From positions 16,988,001 to 17,052,000 of the forward strand of contig NC_060112.1 of the NCBI RefSeq assembly GCF_021155765.1: a stretch of 64,000 nucleotides of DNA, written 5' to 3'. Source of the stretch: Diprion similis. Its lineage: Eukaryota; Arthropoda; Insecta; Hymenoptera; Diprionidae. Below the pieces are notes generated by a model. It saw only the letters and a list, made by a program, of their open reading frames with translations, made no database searches and was not told where the DNA came from. Shown piece by piece: positions 14,007 through 32,449 of this stretch (positions are counted from its first letter, which is position 1; each line of letters opens with the position of its first letter). The position numbers and the translations under genes are program-made.

Positions 14007-16960
14007 CTGCACCATAAGAAAGATCGCTGCATCGGCGCAGCGGATCGATCAAGTTCTAATTTTTCCGAGACACCAAGTGAGTGAGTTCCGATGTATCGTG
14101 ACTTTTGCAAGATCATGCACAAGTTGCATCGTTGGTTTCTAATTCGTAAATAGAACGAGCACTCAGCCACTTCTTCAGACGATTGAAAACCACCACGTAG
14201 GTCTACTATACTATCATGGAGGAAACCTCGTGTGACGTAGGAATAATAGACTGTTTGGCAGGAGGTCGAAGTACCTGTCTGTCTCACGATCTTTTAATTG
14301 ATAGTATTCTCGCAGAGAAGGCATAGAGATATATACAGGCACTCTGGCGAAATCCATTTGGCCTGTACAACAAGATGATTTCGCCGACGTTGATTGCCTG
14401 CCCGAAAGGCTATTAACCTTTTATATACCTACCTACTCGTATATCTCAGCGACCGGGAATTCTTTCAATATCGAAAGTCCGTTACGGAAATTTCTTCATT
14501 ATCCCTATACAATCAGCTTTGGCACGAAGAGAAGTCCGATCTAACGTGTAACTGGTGTTATGGTTCTAATATATTTCTCCGTTCACGCACCTCAATCATA
14601 CCTCTGCCCCGAACTAATGCGTCGGCTCTTGATGCGAAAGAAAAACACATACACAGAGACACGAGGAGTCTTGAACTGAGAATTACGAGCGAAATATGCA
14701 TGTAACGCGTTATCTGAGAGAATAAAAAAAGAAAAAAATTACAACCGTTTGTTGATTTCTCCGTTACAGATCTATCTGCGTACCCTCATAAGGGTTTTCT
14801 TCGCGTAGCTTTCTACACAATGAAACGCGAGATAGGAAACCCCCTTCGAGAGGTTGCACAGCTTTCGCCTATACTTTATACGGGAGTTGTAAACCAATGT
14901 GTGTCGCTGAAATCAATACGATCGCGATGCAAGCGGGTAAGTCGCAGATATACGTTCATAGGTACGAACGGATACTAATAAGTGGCAAAGGTCCGTTGAC
15001 ATGCACACGCGTACATACGGCTGACACCGGTTGCCATGTAACAGCTAAACAAATGTCCCTGCGTAAGACTTCACTTACACTCGTATTCTCGCAGCTGTGA
15101 TTCTTTTTTTTTAGTAGCAAAGGTCTTGGCAAGTGTTGGAACATTTCGATGAAGAGGTTGAAACAAGGTTTAAACGTGATACTTACTCAGGGCTGAAGGT
15201 TCATTGCTCCGAAACGGTTGTCCCGTCTCCTGTGAATCAGAAAAATGATTGCATTAAGGATTACGCAGGTTTGTAAACGTGAGGGTTTGAAGAATCTTCT
15301 AATGCTTCGACACGTGAAAATATTGTTATCATCGCAATGATAATTTTGATACCAGTTTCAAAACCACCGTCATTTGCAAATGCGACAACGGTTCTCTCCC
15401 ATAGAATTGAACTAACCCACTCATCAGATCACGAATATAAGAGTACCTATGCGAGCAGGCACGTCTCCTTATTAAGACACAAGGCGTTCAATTAAATTAC
15501 ACAACAAAGACTGCCTCTCCCTTCGTCGTGCTCATAAAGGTAGTGTGATTCGAACCTGCCACGGCCCAGTGCCTACAAATGACGCGGAGAGTTTAAAGAT
15601 GTCAAGGAACATGCATCACGTTCAGCGAGTCGCGCTTTCGTACCACAGAACTAGCTGAATCCCCAGCAGACCATTCGTATGCGAAAATGAATTTTCTCTT
15701 TCAGTTCTAAATTCGCACAGTAAGAAACTAGATTATTTAATCCTTCAACGACGATGAGAGAAATAGCGAGCACAACTGCAATCCCAGCGGTACCGCTACA
15801 CAAGAATTTCATGCAAATATCAGGTCACCGCAACGTAATCTACAATTCGTATAATGGAGCAGAACAAATCGGCCGGTCTACTGGCACTAACTGTGTTCCG
15901 AATAATAGATAGTTAACGAAGACGTGAGTGAAATCATCGAGACACACTATGGTCTAGGTGCTTCGTGATAACAGCGAACATGGTTGCAGGTAATCGTAGG
16001 TGGGTTAGTTTACCTTCTTTTACGCTACGACATCCACTATCGATAGCTTAATGAAACGTCTTTAGTCCAGGTAGTTTTCAGATGGAAATACGAGGAGTGA
16101 GACCATTAAATGTTGGTGCAACCTCCCAACGATCGTCCACTCGGTGTCATTATACTCTCTTATACGTTTGACGACGTTTCACTATGGCTTGACAATGGAT
16201 CACTGCTCTATCCATAGAAGGCGAGACAATCTTCTCGTTACAATTCGACGTGACGCGCCGCGGTTTAGAATTCCATTTACGTTTAATATCGTCCCCCGAA
16301 TGTAATGAGAGGCCTAAAAGTAAGCAACGATCGTACAAACCGGCGACACGCTTTAAATGGAACACCATCGAATGATGAACCGGTGGACCATGACGGTATA
16401 ATTGGAATCCATGTAGGTTTCAACTCGTGGTTTCAAAGGCTACCGGTAAGAACAAGCGATTTTACCGTAAGCTTGAAAAGCTACTTGATATAAGGTAACA
16501 CACGTGAATTCCTCGCAATGAGAATCACAGGCGGAATGAATCTGACGTCTGGGTTTTCGTCGATACGCCTACGACAACCCATAGAGAAGAAAGAATTTCG
16601 AGATTACAATCTTTGAACGTAACTACTTCCGTGTAGTAGCGCAGTGTGTACGTAATGGGTTAGCCATGCAACCACGCGAGACGCGACTCGAGGGAGGCAC
16701 CTTGTGCATACTTTGTTGACAATTTTACTTCTGCATCGTGAACATTAACTCGCGTGCAACTCAGCCATGTAACATACCTGCTCATTCTGGAATTCCAACT
16801 CTCTGAGCTAACTCCTTACGTAACTGAACTCACGTGGGCGACACGAGATTCGAGTAATTAATTCTTCGTAACAATTATGCGGACGCAATTACATGCCTAG
16901 TTGATTAAAAACTTCGAGAACTGGCGCCATGAGCCCAATTGGGGTGTAAATCGACGATGC

Positions 16961-17130
16961 TGAAGTTAGTAATGTTAATGTATTATCGAAACGTTGAGAC
17001 AAACATGACAATTTCGCACTTTTGGAATATCTCAAGAAGTCGAATTTCCAAAATCTGAGTTTGTTGATGTTGTATTAACAGTTCACTAAATTTCTAGTAA
17101 TTCTAAAGTTTAAAAATAACAATTTTTTCC
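16961..17130. mobile_element. Degenerate relative of the 13.6-kb element
   Basis: The left end TGAAGTTAGTAATGTTAATG matches the end of the 13585-13821 element with C-to-T type changes, and internal similarity continues for about 170 bases in the same orientation. No matching right end was found, so this copy looks truncated or decayed. Confidence 0.4.
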
Positions 17131-20116
17131 ATGGATGCGTCATTACGGCAACCTTACAAACTTGAGCTTGATATAAACTGAGACTCTAGATTTCGATTCA
17201 ACGTATGTTTCAAACGAACTAGAGAAGAATGGCGTAAATTATTGTGTAAAACTTTACGATTCAACTTGTATATATACGAGTATTCAATGAATCAGCAGTT
17301 TCAGGCCCTTCGAATCACAACCAATCGATGAAAGAAATGAGAAGGTAATCACAATGGCCGCTGACTAAAGCTCATCGATCGTGGATTCTCAATGGGAATC
17401 AAGACTGTATAGTGTGGCAGGGCCCAACGACAACTTCCGCCGGAAATGACTTCCCGTTGGCGTGACGCCTCTCAACTCTGAGCTGCACTCTCGATCATCG
17501 AGTATTTCATCGGTACAGGAAGACGAAACAGCCTAGGCTGGAACGAGCGACGGTTTAGCTGGTTTCTGAACGGCTTTGATCGATGCCATTGACAGTTTAA
17601 ACTGTGATTAACAAAACACATTGCGTCGCGACGCAAAGTCTATGAAAAATCGAACACGCTCCCGCGTCTCGTGTTGCTGATCGTTGCATAAACTCGACCA
17701 GCGTGAGTCATTCGCCTACCAACGAAGGCCGCAGACAGTATCTAGCCAGCCTACGCGGATCTTTATAAATTCAGATCGCAAATCAACTGCATAAACGACG
17801 AAGTGTGCATTCACGGCATTTGCTTTTATATACACTTGCGAACCTGCACCGGGTCGATAAACTGCACGCCAAATGAAACTGGCGCAAAATTTTCTTCTCC
17901 TATTATACCGTGTACTAGTAAATACCGTGAGAACACTTCGTGGTTAGAAATTATTGGAAATCATGTCGACGATTAGAAGTTTCTCCAAATCCGGTGTCAC
18001 AGGGCGCGGGATTTCCTATTGATCTCGTATATAGGGGAGAAAGTAATACGCACCTAATTAGACGTAGATTCATACATCCTTCGCACGATCGAACATCGAG
18101 TAGGATAAGCTTCGAGAATAACACCTACATTAACATAATTTATTGTAAAACTGTGGATTTTTAAAGGAATTTTTCTACTGGAAATTAAATTTAATCATGA
18201 ATTGTAAAATTATCGAAAAACTGTTGAATCCAATTCCGTAATAACTGTTGCACAAATTCAGAACTTCCCGTGAATCTCCTAACATTCGAAACGTGTCCAC
18301 TGCAACATAACCGTGACATTACACTAAAGAATGCGTAAATTCGTTCGTATTTTAAAAATATCCCCAAAAATGATGTAAATAATATTACATACGTTCCCGC
18401 ACGATAGTAATTATAAGATAAACCCGCAATACAGCGTACAAAGATAAGGATCCTGAATGTAAAGGCAGAGGGATTCGGTCGACGATATAATAACGAGAAG
18501 ACTAAGCAGACGACCGGACTTGAATAATGCAGCAGTTTCGGCCACCCCCGCCATGCACTTTCATGCAATCTATCGATTCACTTGCGGAGCTCTATAAGCT
18601 ATACGCATACGCATATCGTATCGGTCTAACGGATGAGTCATCGGCCTGCAGGAGGCGGGTGTCAGACGGCCCTTGCAATTAGGCGTATGCATAAGCGCCT
18701 ATACTTGGAGGGATTGAAGGGTCGGCCGATTTTCAAAGCGCGAGGGTGTCGAAAAGAGCTTCGGATCGTTAGGGAGGAAATTCTGAATTTCATCATCGGA
18801 CACGTACATATACATCGATTAGGTTATTGGAAAGGAACAGCATCTAATTGTAAGCGTCATGAATGAATCGCTTTTTCCATTAACATATGGGCGCGTTCAG
18901 TGTGATATATATTTCCATACTGGAAAGCTTGAGACTTTGCCGCCGCGGAGTATAAGCGACATGTTATAAGAGATATCGGTCGTCTATATTCATCGGCCGC
19001 ACGTGGCTGCTCATTCATGATGATATTATCGCAGAGACAGAATCCCCGTGAGTCTATTAACATAGGTGCTTTGGAACAATAGGGAATAGATTTAGAGAGG
19101 GATAACATTGCGCACGAGGGTATGATGAGTTGCAGGCTATAGTGTAAGAGCTTTGGATGGTGAATACGTTATTACACTCTGCAATTAACGCTTTCATACA
19201 ACATACTATAATAACCGGTACATACGATACAAAAAATATCAACTTCTTCATTAATTTCATTCACCATCTCGTCCGTTTCTCACGCGGAAATGAAACTCTA
19301 CAATTTACGTAAAAAAAAAATACTTGAAAAGATTCTGGTTTTTTTCTTAATTCATGTGTATCAAATTCATTCGGTTCTTGGTGCGTCAATTATTATAGAA
19401 TCAATTGATAACGGGATGTCCGATTATATATAGATATGACCACACTTTCATCACAGGTACAGCACAAAAAGTACCTATAGTTAATTATTATTGAAACGGT
19501 TAGCTAGTTCATTCAATCATCCATCAGTCAGTCAAACCATTCATTCATAATTCAATTCAAGAACAAGACAAACTATGTACGGTAAACTGATAAATGCATA
19601 CGTATCGAGGCAACGATCAGATTATATTCAACATGCGATGACCGTTGCTTGCAATCGTATAAATTCATACCATTTTTGTAACATCTGTATATACCTGTAG
19701 CGGAATCAATTTATTAGTAATTACTAATCGATTGTACAGCTAAGCTGGATTTTAATGCCTATGTTACAAGGTACAAACTATATACCTACATATGTATATA
19801 TAAAAACGTGTAGCGACATCACCATTTTGTAATAAAGTGTATAATTACAGATAGTAAACACGTTTATTACCCTCCGAGTATCTAATAAATTTAATCCTTC
19901 CTATATAAGTACATATACGTATAAAAATATTGATCGAACCTCATATATGATGATAATGTGAGCTAGCTAGCGCGGCTCTTTTTCATTGAAATTAGAATCG
20001 AGTTAATTCACGTGAGCACGTGATACGAAAAGTAGGAGGGACAGGACTGCTGCAGGTGTTACAAGTCCAACCTAGACCTTGACCATAACCTAATCTAATC
20101 AGTAATCATACAGTCT

Positions 20117-20130
20117 AGACTCTAGAGTCT
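20117..20130. repeat. Perfect 14-base palindrome
   Basis: AGACTCTAGAGTCT is its own reverse complement and lies among further CTAGA words. No function can be assigned. Confidence 0.7.
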
Positions 20131-20801
20131 ACTGCAGTCGCGTGTCAGGCACGAAACGCGTGCAAGTTGCAAGCAACCCTTCGAGAGCTAGAGGATAGCT
20201 GACCACAACAGCTGCTACAGGGGCAAGGCTACCGCAGCTACCAGCTGGTGCGCGAGGCCATTTTGCGCGCAAACGCGTACGTAAGAGTCGAAGAGTTCAT
20301 CAAAGTTTCATTTTCTTTCGAGTCGTACTTTTGCAGAATTATCTGAGGCATGTTCAACCTGACGATGACGACGATGATACCTCGTACTCGAAGCGTTCTG
20401 TGATTCTGGAACTTGGCATGAATCATGTGTGAAAATAATTGTGACGTGCACACCAGATGTGCGTATGATATTTTGTCAGTGGGTCGTGGAAGGAAAAAAA
20501 AAAAAAAAAATTGGAATGAAAAAAGAAACAGGTTTCTTACATGGTCAGATTAGATCACGTTCAGTAAGAGGCGCGGCTTGGACTTTCAAATCTGTATATA
20601 TCGGAAACATCGCAGGCTATAATCGTATACTTTGACAAAATTATTCGCACGTACAAGTCACGTGACATTATCATTTCTCAACCGTCGCGAAATGAGATTC
20701 GAAACACCGAAGTTTTCACCGTTCCTACACGTTATGCACACCTGCATAAATCTAATAAGCTGAGAAAGCATACTTCGTGCAAAGTGCATTGGATAAATTG
20801 T

Positions 20802-20818
20802 GTATATATATATATATA
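20802..20818. repeat. AT dinucleotide microsatellite
   Basis: Uninterrupted TA run of about eight units. Confidence 0.9.
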
Positions 20819-22380
20819 AGTATAGTTAAAGATATTTCATATGTAATTTCCTCAATAATACATGTATAAAAATAACACCCATTATTCGTAATTCCATTAA
20901 ACTAGATACGTGACTGTTTCGAAAGGGATAATCGATGAATTTCGCTCGTAATTCACACCGCAGCCAACAAGAATTATTCATCATTTGCAGACAGGACTGA
21001 AGCCATCCCAAAACGATGGCTAGCAAAGGGGACCTGCAATCGATTGGTTAACGGGGCGCACGCCTTATATATCGTTTCACGTCTCAAGTTAATCTCGCCG
21101 TCATCGTGGAAGTAGAAACTGGAAATCGCGGTTCGGGAAATGATTGTTGGTCAAGAAAGTGAGAGAGCGAAACGAAGAGGAAGAGAAGAAGGAAGAAGTG
21201 GAATGAGATCAGAGAAGGCACCGTTGATGACTGGTGAGTGATAGGAACAGCGCAGGCATGACTGCTCACCGTTTCGATGAGATCTATCGGAGCAGTATTC
21301 TCAACTGACAATTAGATCGGGTGGATCATAGGTCAAGAGTCGGGGGTGAAAGTGATACCGATAGTAAAAGGATCTAGCCAATGTGTGGGTGTGCAAGAGA
21401 AACAAAAACATCGAGAAAAAAACGTGCGATAGAGAATTTTTTTAGACTTTAATTTTTTAAACTCTTCGTTATAATTATAATGATGGCGACGACAATTGTA
21501 TTACGTATCTATTGGTGGAGTGTAAGCTTGTTAAATTTTACGAGGCGTCCGTAAGACCTGCTGTCAGCCTCTGAGTGACCAAGGATCAGACCAAGAGCTC
21601 AAAAGGCGTTCCGGAGAAAGTTCGACGACGGTTACCACCTGGCCTGCACCTAACAATTACGCACACCTTGCGTTTTGTAGCCTTGACGCCGAGGTAAAGA
21701 GGGTGGTTATTTTATTGTGTACAGGCTGACGGACCATGCATTTCAACGGTTGACCTAACTACTATTTTTACTATACTTTGTTCAAACAACCATTACGAAG
21801 GTGATTTACCACTTGTAATATACGGTATTGAAACCCTTTAAAACTTAACAAACGACAATCAGTCAGATCAACACCACATTTTCACTGAATTACGTATTAC
21901 AGCTGCGATTATAACTGTTGTTTCAATATGCAAAATTTCGCGTAAAATTGGAAGTTCAGGTCAGTGCAAAGGCCAGACTTTGATCATTGCCGTCGAAAAA
22001 ATTAGAATGGTAATACAAATATATATTTTTTCTACTCGGAATTATACGTGCCTAAGTACTTTTGAAAGATATATGAAGAAGAGAGAGCGGGAAAGGGGAT
22101 AAAACTATATATACCACAACGGTAAGTCGGCTTCTGCATTGAAACCGTGAAAAACTTAGGTGCACGGGCTAACTGGCCTATATAGTATCAACGTCTACCG
22201 GCCAAAAAATACCCGCGAGTTTGAAGAATGGTCGTCGACGACGGGAGTGGACATTGACATTAGAGTTCGAAGCTGTCGAGGGTGAAAAAAGAGTTGGGAA
22301 AAAATTGAAACCCACGGAGCTCGAGCCTAATTATAGGGCTCTACCTATCCCAACATCGTTGACTTTTGTCCGTGAAGTGA

Positions 22381-22425
22381 GAAGACGAAGAAGAAGAAGA
22401 AGAAGATGACGAAGAAGACGAGGAA
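22381..22425. repeat. GAA/GAC trinucleotide microsatellite
   Basis: Imperfect trinucleotide run (GAA mixed with GAC and GAT). It creates artificial Glu/Arg-rich or Ser-rich open frames on both strands. Confidence 0.85.
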
Positions 22426-25400
22426 ATGGAACAAATGGAATAAGCGGCGGCACAAACGATGCCTGCTCCATGGACCACTGCAGCGTCGTTAGTGCAGGGC
22501 GGTCGAAACCTAAATAACTCTGGGGCAAAAACAATTATGCTTTTCAAAGACCAAGACGAGCACTGATGCCGCTCCCCAAACCGCACGGACGCGGTAGATG
22601 GGGTGGGAAACTCAAATTATATCTAGTCGTTACAACCCGCAAAAAAAAAAACACTCGCCTGCAGGGGATGTCGAGCTGATCGCACTTTTGTGAACAGATT
22701 ACTGTTTCCTAGGTTGGATAATTTAATGAAAAATTATTGCTTGCAAAAGGGAAATGATTAGTACCCAAATATCACTAAATTCCTGTCTTGTTAGGTGATA
22801 TTTGTCGATACGCTTTTCTTTTCTATAATCATCATGACATCGCGTTAGAAAAACATTATAAGAACACAAAATTTTCTAAAGAACGAAATCAAGCGCCTAA
22901 ATTTTGATTAGAACAAATAATTAGTAAGACGAAAATCATCCAATCATGGTATGTATAATAACTTAAACGGTTGGGTTCATTGAGATGATTTCTGGGAATA
23001 TCATCAAAGCGAATAAAGAATCGACGAGAATACTACCCGCAGCACCTGTTTACGCGCCACACTTCGATACTCCGAGATGTAACTCTCCGCCAACCTATAA
23101 AACAGAATGATCTTCAGTCAACCGCGATGAGTCTAGTGATCGCTGGCGGAAAATTACTGTGAAGCAATGACTCAAGACCCGGAAAGAAGAAAATCGTTAC
23201 AGAAGACGCAAAGTCGAAATGGAAAGTTGTTTGGACCGGTCCAGACGTTCTTCGTAGTCGTGCAGCCACGCCGAGGCTGATCCAGCAGGTTGGCATTATT
23301 CATTGGCTGTTCCACCCGATCCAGAGGCGTACCGGTGATAAGATCTAACGTGATAAAATCCTTGGCTATGCAGTCGGCGCGCTGCATGTTGAACGCTTGT
23401 TGACGTTGTCCAATTGAAAAACACCGTCGCTGTAACGCTGATAGGATTCAAGTACTTGGATCTATGATGCGTTTGGGCAACTTATAGATCATGCCGCACG
23501 AGAGCGTCGGTATCTCATCCTCCTCTAACGAAAACTGCATATGCATCTTGGAGGAATCACGATCCGCGTTCCGTCACGCAAAGAGGTTTCTACTTCTCGC
23601 AATAATTACGAGATCAATAGGCCCTGTGAAAACGCCTTTAGCAGCTGCACTGAGGTCTCATCGTCGCCCTCGTTTCACGCTGCACGATTGTTGTTGGGAA
23701 TCGAGGGGTAAACGTACACGTGTAAACACCAGCTACGACAATACTGCAATTATAAGATATTCGATTCAAGTTCGCAAATTGGATGCAAATTTCCTTCAAT
23801 TGCTTTCGTATCCCAAGCCAAGAATTCTATAAATCCTGGGAATCAAGCCGACGAGGAATATATGCTACGTTTTACTGGAATATTGCATACATATATACCT
23901 ATCGATGTGTGCTACTCATATATACGAGCTTTGAGGTGAAATTGAAACCGAGGATGCGAATGCATAAAAAAATTACCTTCTCATTGTATTACTACAAAAA
24001 TTTTGTTTGCTAGCGATCTAACGACTTTGAAGCAGATCATTCACCGATGTGTTGGCGCACTAAATAAAGTTCAAAGAAATTTCTGCGAACGAAGGTATAT
24101 ATAGCAGTCCTCGAAGGAACTTTGCGACTTTTGCCAAAATTTTGCGAAAGGAAGCGATATCCATTATATACGCGAATACCTGACAGCAAAGGAAGTTGTT
24201 TAATGCTTATCGCAGAAACTGCATCTTGACTTTAGTTTTTTGCTACCGCGGAACCGCGGCCATATAACTCTGGATTCGTTATTCGTTTCTAGAGACTCAT
24301 TACGACTCCGTCGAACTTTATTATTCCAAGTAAATTACAATTGCGATTCACAAAGATAGCGCCAGCAATTATTCAGCCAGGCGCCTGTCTGCGACTGAAC
24401 AGTAGGTATACGAGCGTTCACGCCTGTTTCCGGTCCCTCGAATATCGCTAGACACTTTAATTCCGGTTTCCTTCAAGGCCGCCTCACCACTTCGTTGCAG
24501 CTGCTCGTACTAATCTATGCGTTAAAATTCAACTCCAATAATGTAATATATATAGTAATTAGTATTTTTATGAGGACGATGATTTATATATACTATACAC
24601 CAAAATATCGAAACGTTATTCGGCGATAAACTTTACACGAAATGATCACGTTCATCGGATAGCAAGTTGCTTGGAATAAGTCCAGTCGATTTTTTCTCTT
24701 TGGAACTATAATTTTCACACAGTGCGGATGGAAAAAGTCCATATATAGGTACTACTGGTTATGGAGAATAATGTACATACGTCGTGGTACGAATATAAGA
24801 CGATGTATAATAAGGTATTTTTGTACAAAGAGAAGTGCCGTCTCCAACCACTTGACTCGTCTCATTCATGCTACACGTTGGAAAGTAAACACAGCCACGT
24901 CCACGTAGCAGCCCAACCACCCACGCACAACGAAGGTCCATGCCCCCGTGTAATGTTTGAAACACCGGAGTCCCTGGTCAAGCCTCGTAGTTTTCTAAGA
25001 TTGCGGACTCCTAATCAAATGGACTTCCATGTCCTTCAAGCTCCGATATATGATGAGTAATCGTAAAAGCAATCTCTGATGAATTTATAATAGAACAAAG
25101 GTAAACTAGTCCATATGATGTTATTCCGGCTGTATTTCACTGGACATTTTTTCAAGATGTTGTGAAGTTTTGAGTTTACAGTCTCAAAATATTGCATATG
25201 CACCATTCTACACTGAATTGAAATTCAAGAAACTCGCTAGAGCTCCGCATATATGATTATTAAAGCTTTGTGGAGTGCATAAATTGAATTGGAATGTTAC
25301 GAGACAGAGAGCTGGAGCTTACACGACTACTACGTTGTAAAGACGAAAGAATCAGAGCTTGACGATACATCGACGGCCATGCGTGCATGCCGGAAGAAAT

Positions 25401-26618
25401 AACCAGAGATGGTATTATTGTGGAGTAGAATTGCCGCGATGATCTTACTTGTGCTCAGAAGATTCTCGATATTGACGGGGCAGCAGAGAGAAAACAGAGT
25501 TAAAATTAATTCCTCGCCGATCAATATGAAGTCGATGCTAATAACCGTAAAATCACATGACACTTCATCATCCGAACAGCGCACCGAGGCGAAATCTCTC
25601 GGTAAATGAAAAAATTCTCCATATTAATTTATAACGCATGAGACGCCTTCGCGTTTAATTTACGGTCAGCGATGACCGACGGAGAAAGGCTGCAAGAGCG
25701 AGAACGAGTTATGGAGAATTGCGGGGGCCTGATATTAGAAACCGGAGAAGAAAATCCCCCGAGAAGAGGGAGACGCCACATATGGAGACACAGTTTAATA
25801 ATGCCAATACGTGTACACCTGTATTCCGAATAAATATGAGAGTATGAGAGGCCAGAGGTAAACCAAACGGCCGGAAATGGATCCCAAAGATCTGGATACA
25901 GCATTTCGGTCCTTCTGTCCAAAAACCAACGGACAACGTTCATTGAAATAACCGCTACCTGCCTGCTGCGGTCTTCTTGAAGTCTCGACGGCTCCGTTTT
26001 AACATCGCGAATATCTATCCGGACGTCTCAAGTAACCGATGCTACGGTCTTAGGGTCTGAGGATTCCCACGGCGGGAAGAAAAAAGACGGACGCGTCTTT
26101 CCGAGGAAAGACCCGGTTTTGATTTTGCCCTGTTATTGGAGCTTCCTTTTCACAATACAAATGTACCGTGTCGTTGTTGTTGTTGTTTCTCTTACTTGTC
26201 GTATCAATGAGAACCAGGCGCTGCTATTCGAGAGACGTGGGCGAGTGGGCGGCTGTCAAGGCTCGCCTTGAAGTACGTATTTGCAATTCTATTACCGTCG
26301 GAATGAAGTCTCTTAAGTCATCATCCCTACATAAATGCATAAATATTTCTACCAATTTGTTTATAACGCATGAACCAGGTGTACCTACATAATTCTTACA
26401 CCAGTCCAGCAAGTGGTTGAATTTACGACCGATCCGTTCGCTACTTGGCTCACAAGCTACATAAGTCTCATCAATTTAACAACACAAAACAAGTTCCGCC
26501 GAGTGGCTGTTTTTAAGCATTTATGTCAAAGCATGCACTCGCGAAAATGCAAACAGTGAGAATCTTGTAATAAGTCAGGATTTACGGATTAAGCAGTATT
26601 TATTAGAAACTACGAGTG

Positions 26619-26668
26619 GATATATATATATATATATATATATATAAGATATATATATATATATATAA
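26619..26668. repeat. Long AT microsatellite
   Basis: Two TA runs separated by a short AAGA interruption, about 50 bases in all. It is the longest dinucleotide tract in the window. Confidence 0.9.
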
Positions 26669-29184
26669 GAGTTTGATAATAAGCAGTAGAAATGACGAGA
26701 TCGAGGACATTGCACGGACACAGAATCTCTATGGCTTTACCATAAATTAATATTATTCAACTGCATCAGATTCACAGTAATTGTCAATTTATAGTCACTT
26801 GAGGTAATTTACACGGCTATACACGCAGCGGAGCCAGGGTTCGTAGCTCGTAGGTAAATTTTTTCCATTTCATCTTCTTCTTCTCTTGAACAACAGTTCA
26901 AAGCCTCGTACACAGAGCTGGAAGTACTTGAAAAACATTTTCATGGTCGTTCGGCAAAGAACTTCACGCCGGTATTATGCAATTGCAAATGTACTTTACG
27001 AAGCAGATGATTGAATCCCCCTCAGTAGAAAAAAACCATTGATTCACCTAAGCTTTGCAGACAAAGATGATATTTGAAGACTAATATTTCTAGCGCCCAG
27101 AAAAATTGAACCCATGTTCTACAACGATCAAAAAAATGATCTAAGCTCGAAAACTCCTTTACCTGGCAGGTGAGGCCGCATCGATGAAAAAAAAAAGTAG
27201 ATACATAAAACCAGTAATAATTTTAACGTATCGGCTACAGAGCAAGGAGTGAAACAAGCAGAGCAGAATTCATTGCCGGTCTCAAGGATTAAATTGAGGA
27301 ATGTAATTGCGAATTGACGATATCGCCACCTGCCGCCTCCTCGATACCGCCTACACGAAACGTGGGTGATGATAAAAAAAAAAAAAGGAGCAATCCCGCC
27401 ACAACGCGCCGTAGAACCTGGATTATTCAGTAGATAATAACGACGGCAGGACGCCGTCGAAGACGGCGGCCTTTGTTGAAGGCAAGCCAGCGTACTCGGC
27501 GTGATGAAAAAGGGAAAAATGCTCCGGTGAGCACCGACTGCTCGAGAGTCTCGACGACGTGCAAAGTCAGTCGCATAGACGACACCGCGACCTGGGACAC
27601 ACCTGTCCGATCGCAGTTCGTTCGATTGATGAGAAAGTTGATCTTTGGATTATTAAATGTTGTTACTCACGGTTTTTTGCGCTCCTTTATATCCAATAAC
27701 GACGCGCAATGCGGTATTTTGAACCACCACAATTCACTCTGCACCAACACTAAACAACATAACCTACACGCAACCTACGTTCTCTCTGTAGTACCGTGAA
27801 GTACTGCCAGGTAGCACGAGTTTCCGACCGACCTTGCCCAGGTGTGCCACCATTCGAAACTGAATAAAACCAGTTTCTTTTTTACCATTCCTTTTCTGAT
27901 TATCGTTTCTTTTCTTTTTTTTTCTTTTTTTTTTTTTTTCTTACCGCAAACGCGATACTACCAGGTGATGATTGTTCTTACGTATATATCGACAATCGAT
28001 TATATCGTTTAAAAAGCTTTTTCAGTCAACGCAGCGTATGTGATGGGGTTTTATACAATTGATAATCACTTGATGATAAACTCAGGAAGAAACAGGCAAT
28101 GTTGAAGAAAAAATCAAGTTAACATCGATGATAAGAAATATGTCATCCTACAAATTTATTATACAGTCATTCACATTTGAAATAAAAACTTATTTGTCGT
28201 GTTCGAATTCCGCGCCACGAAAAATGCTTCTTATTTTATATATTTATTGGTACAGAACGTAATTTGTTATGCATCTTTGGGAGTTGCTTTGGTTAGTTAG
28301 TTCTAAATTAGAATGTTAGGCATTGGGCTTTTGCTGCGATTAAAATTTTTGAAGCTGACGATGAGTGTGAAGGACGGAATTCATTGTTCAACAAGGAATA
28401 AAAATTAGACTAATGTTATACAATAATTTATTTACAAAAACATCGTATTTTCATAGTACAAGGTCGAATGCATACCGTATCTACCATGTTAATAAATCTC
28501 GTAATCGTTATTATAATCTTCTCTACTCTCACCTACCTTATTTCCACATACAAATCTCAAATTTCGTATGCAGTAGTTACGGTAAAAAATGAATCTTCCG
28601 TTACAGAATCAATCCTGGTTCTGAATGTACGGCAGTTGTAGCACATGAAGCTTATTTATTTTTGTATGAAAACTTGGAAGTTTTCAGTAGGAAATTTGAC
28701 TTGGTATTTCGAGTTCATACTTGTTTGTTACAAATCTGCTTTTTAGCGTGGTCGAGGAGTACGGAGAAAGCACTAGTGCACCCGTCGAATATGGACTTGA
28801 TTATAAAAGTAATAAATATGCTGGAATATGCGTAAAACAAATGACTGTTTTCTCCAAAAGATACAAAAATGAACAGAACTCTAGCGTTTCTGATTCCTCG
28901 GTGCTTAAGCCGTGAAAACTGAATTAAATGTTCAACTTTTGGACAGAAGCCCAGTACTATAAATATAGTAAAAAAATAATGATTCTCTGAACAACTTACG
29001 AGAAAATAAAACTGTAAATATATTTTTTAAAATTTCAAATTCTGACAAATAAGGTGAGGGAGGGAACAGAGACAGAGTTCTCTGCAATAATAAAAAGTGA
29101 TACTTAATTTCGTTGATGTCTCCTAGTCTGCTGTGGGTGGGAGCGATAATCGCGCGACTCATTACTGTCGCCCAATTCTTCGTC

Positions 29185-32449
<3,265 letters not shown>

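Larger units (their letters stand above)
12681..20999. other. Gene-poor region with dispersed repeats
   Basis: No supportable gene. The stretch contains the MITE-like element at 13585-13821, a degenerate relative at 16961-17130, and AT microsatellites. A 125-codon minus-strand frame at 18191-18568 is rich in hydrophobic residues but has no recognisable topology, family or splice context, so I do not call it a gene. Confidence 0.55.
21000..29184. other. Gene-poor region leading to the SRP54 3' end
   Basis: No supportable gene. It holds a GAA-rich microsatellite, a long AT microsatellite, a T-rich tract at about 27900-27942 and scattered short open frames. The last several hundred bases, below 29185, should include the 3' untranslated region of SRP54. 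A TTTATT (AATAAA on the minus strand) lies at 28427-28432, but its use is unproven. Confidence 0.55.

Noticed and set aside
15541-15575. tRNA T-loop-like word GGTTCGAATC on the minus strand
   Set aside because: The flanking bases do not form a T stem, and no acceptor, D or anticodon arm can be folded around it.
18191-18568. 125-codon hydrophobic minus-strand frame, possible receptor
   Set aside because: No regular membrane-segment spacing, no receptor motif and no splice partner; AT-rich DNA often yields such frames.
22331-22586. Ser- or Arg-rich frames at 22.3-22.6 kb
   Set aside because: They are translations of the GAA/GAC microsatellite.
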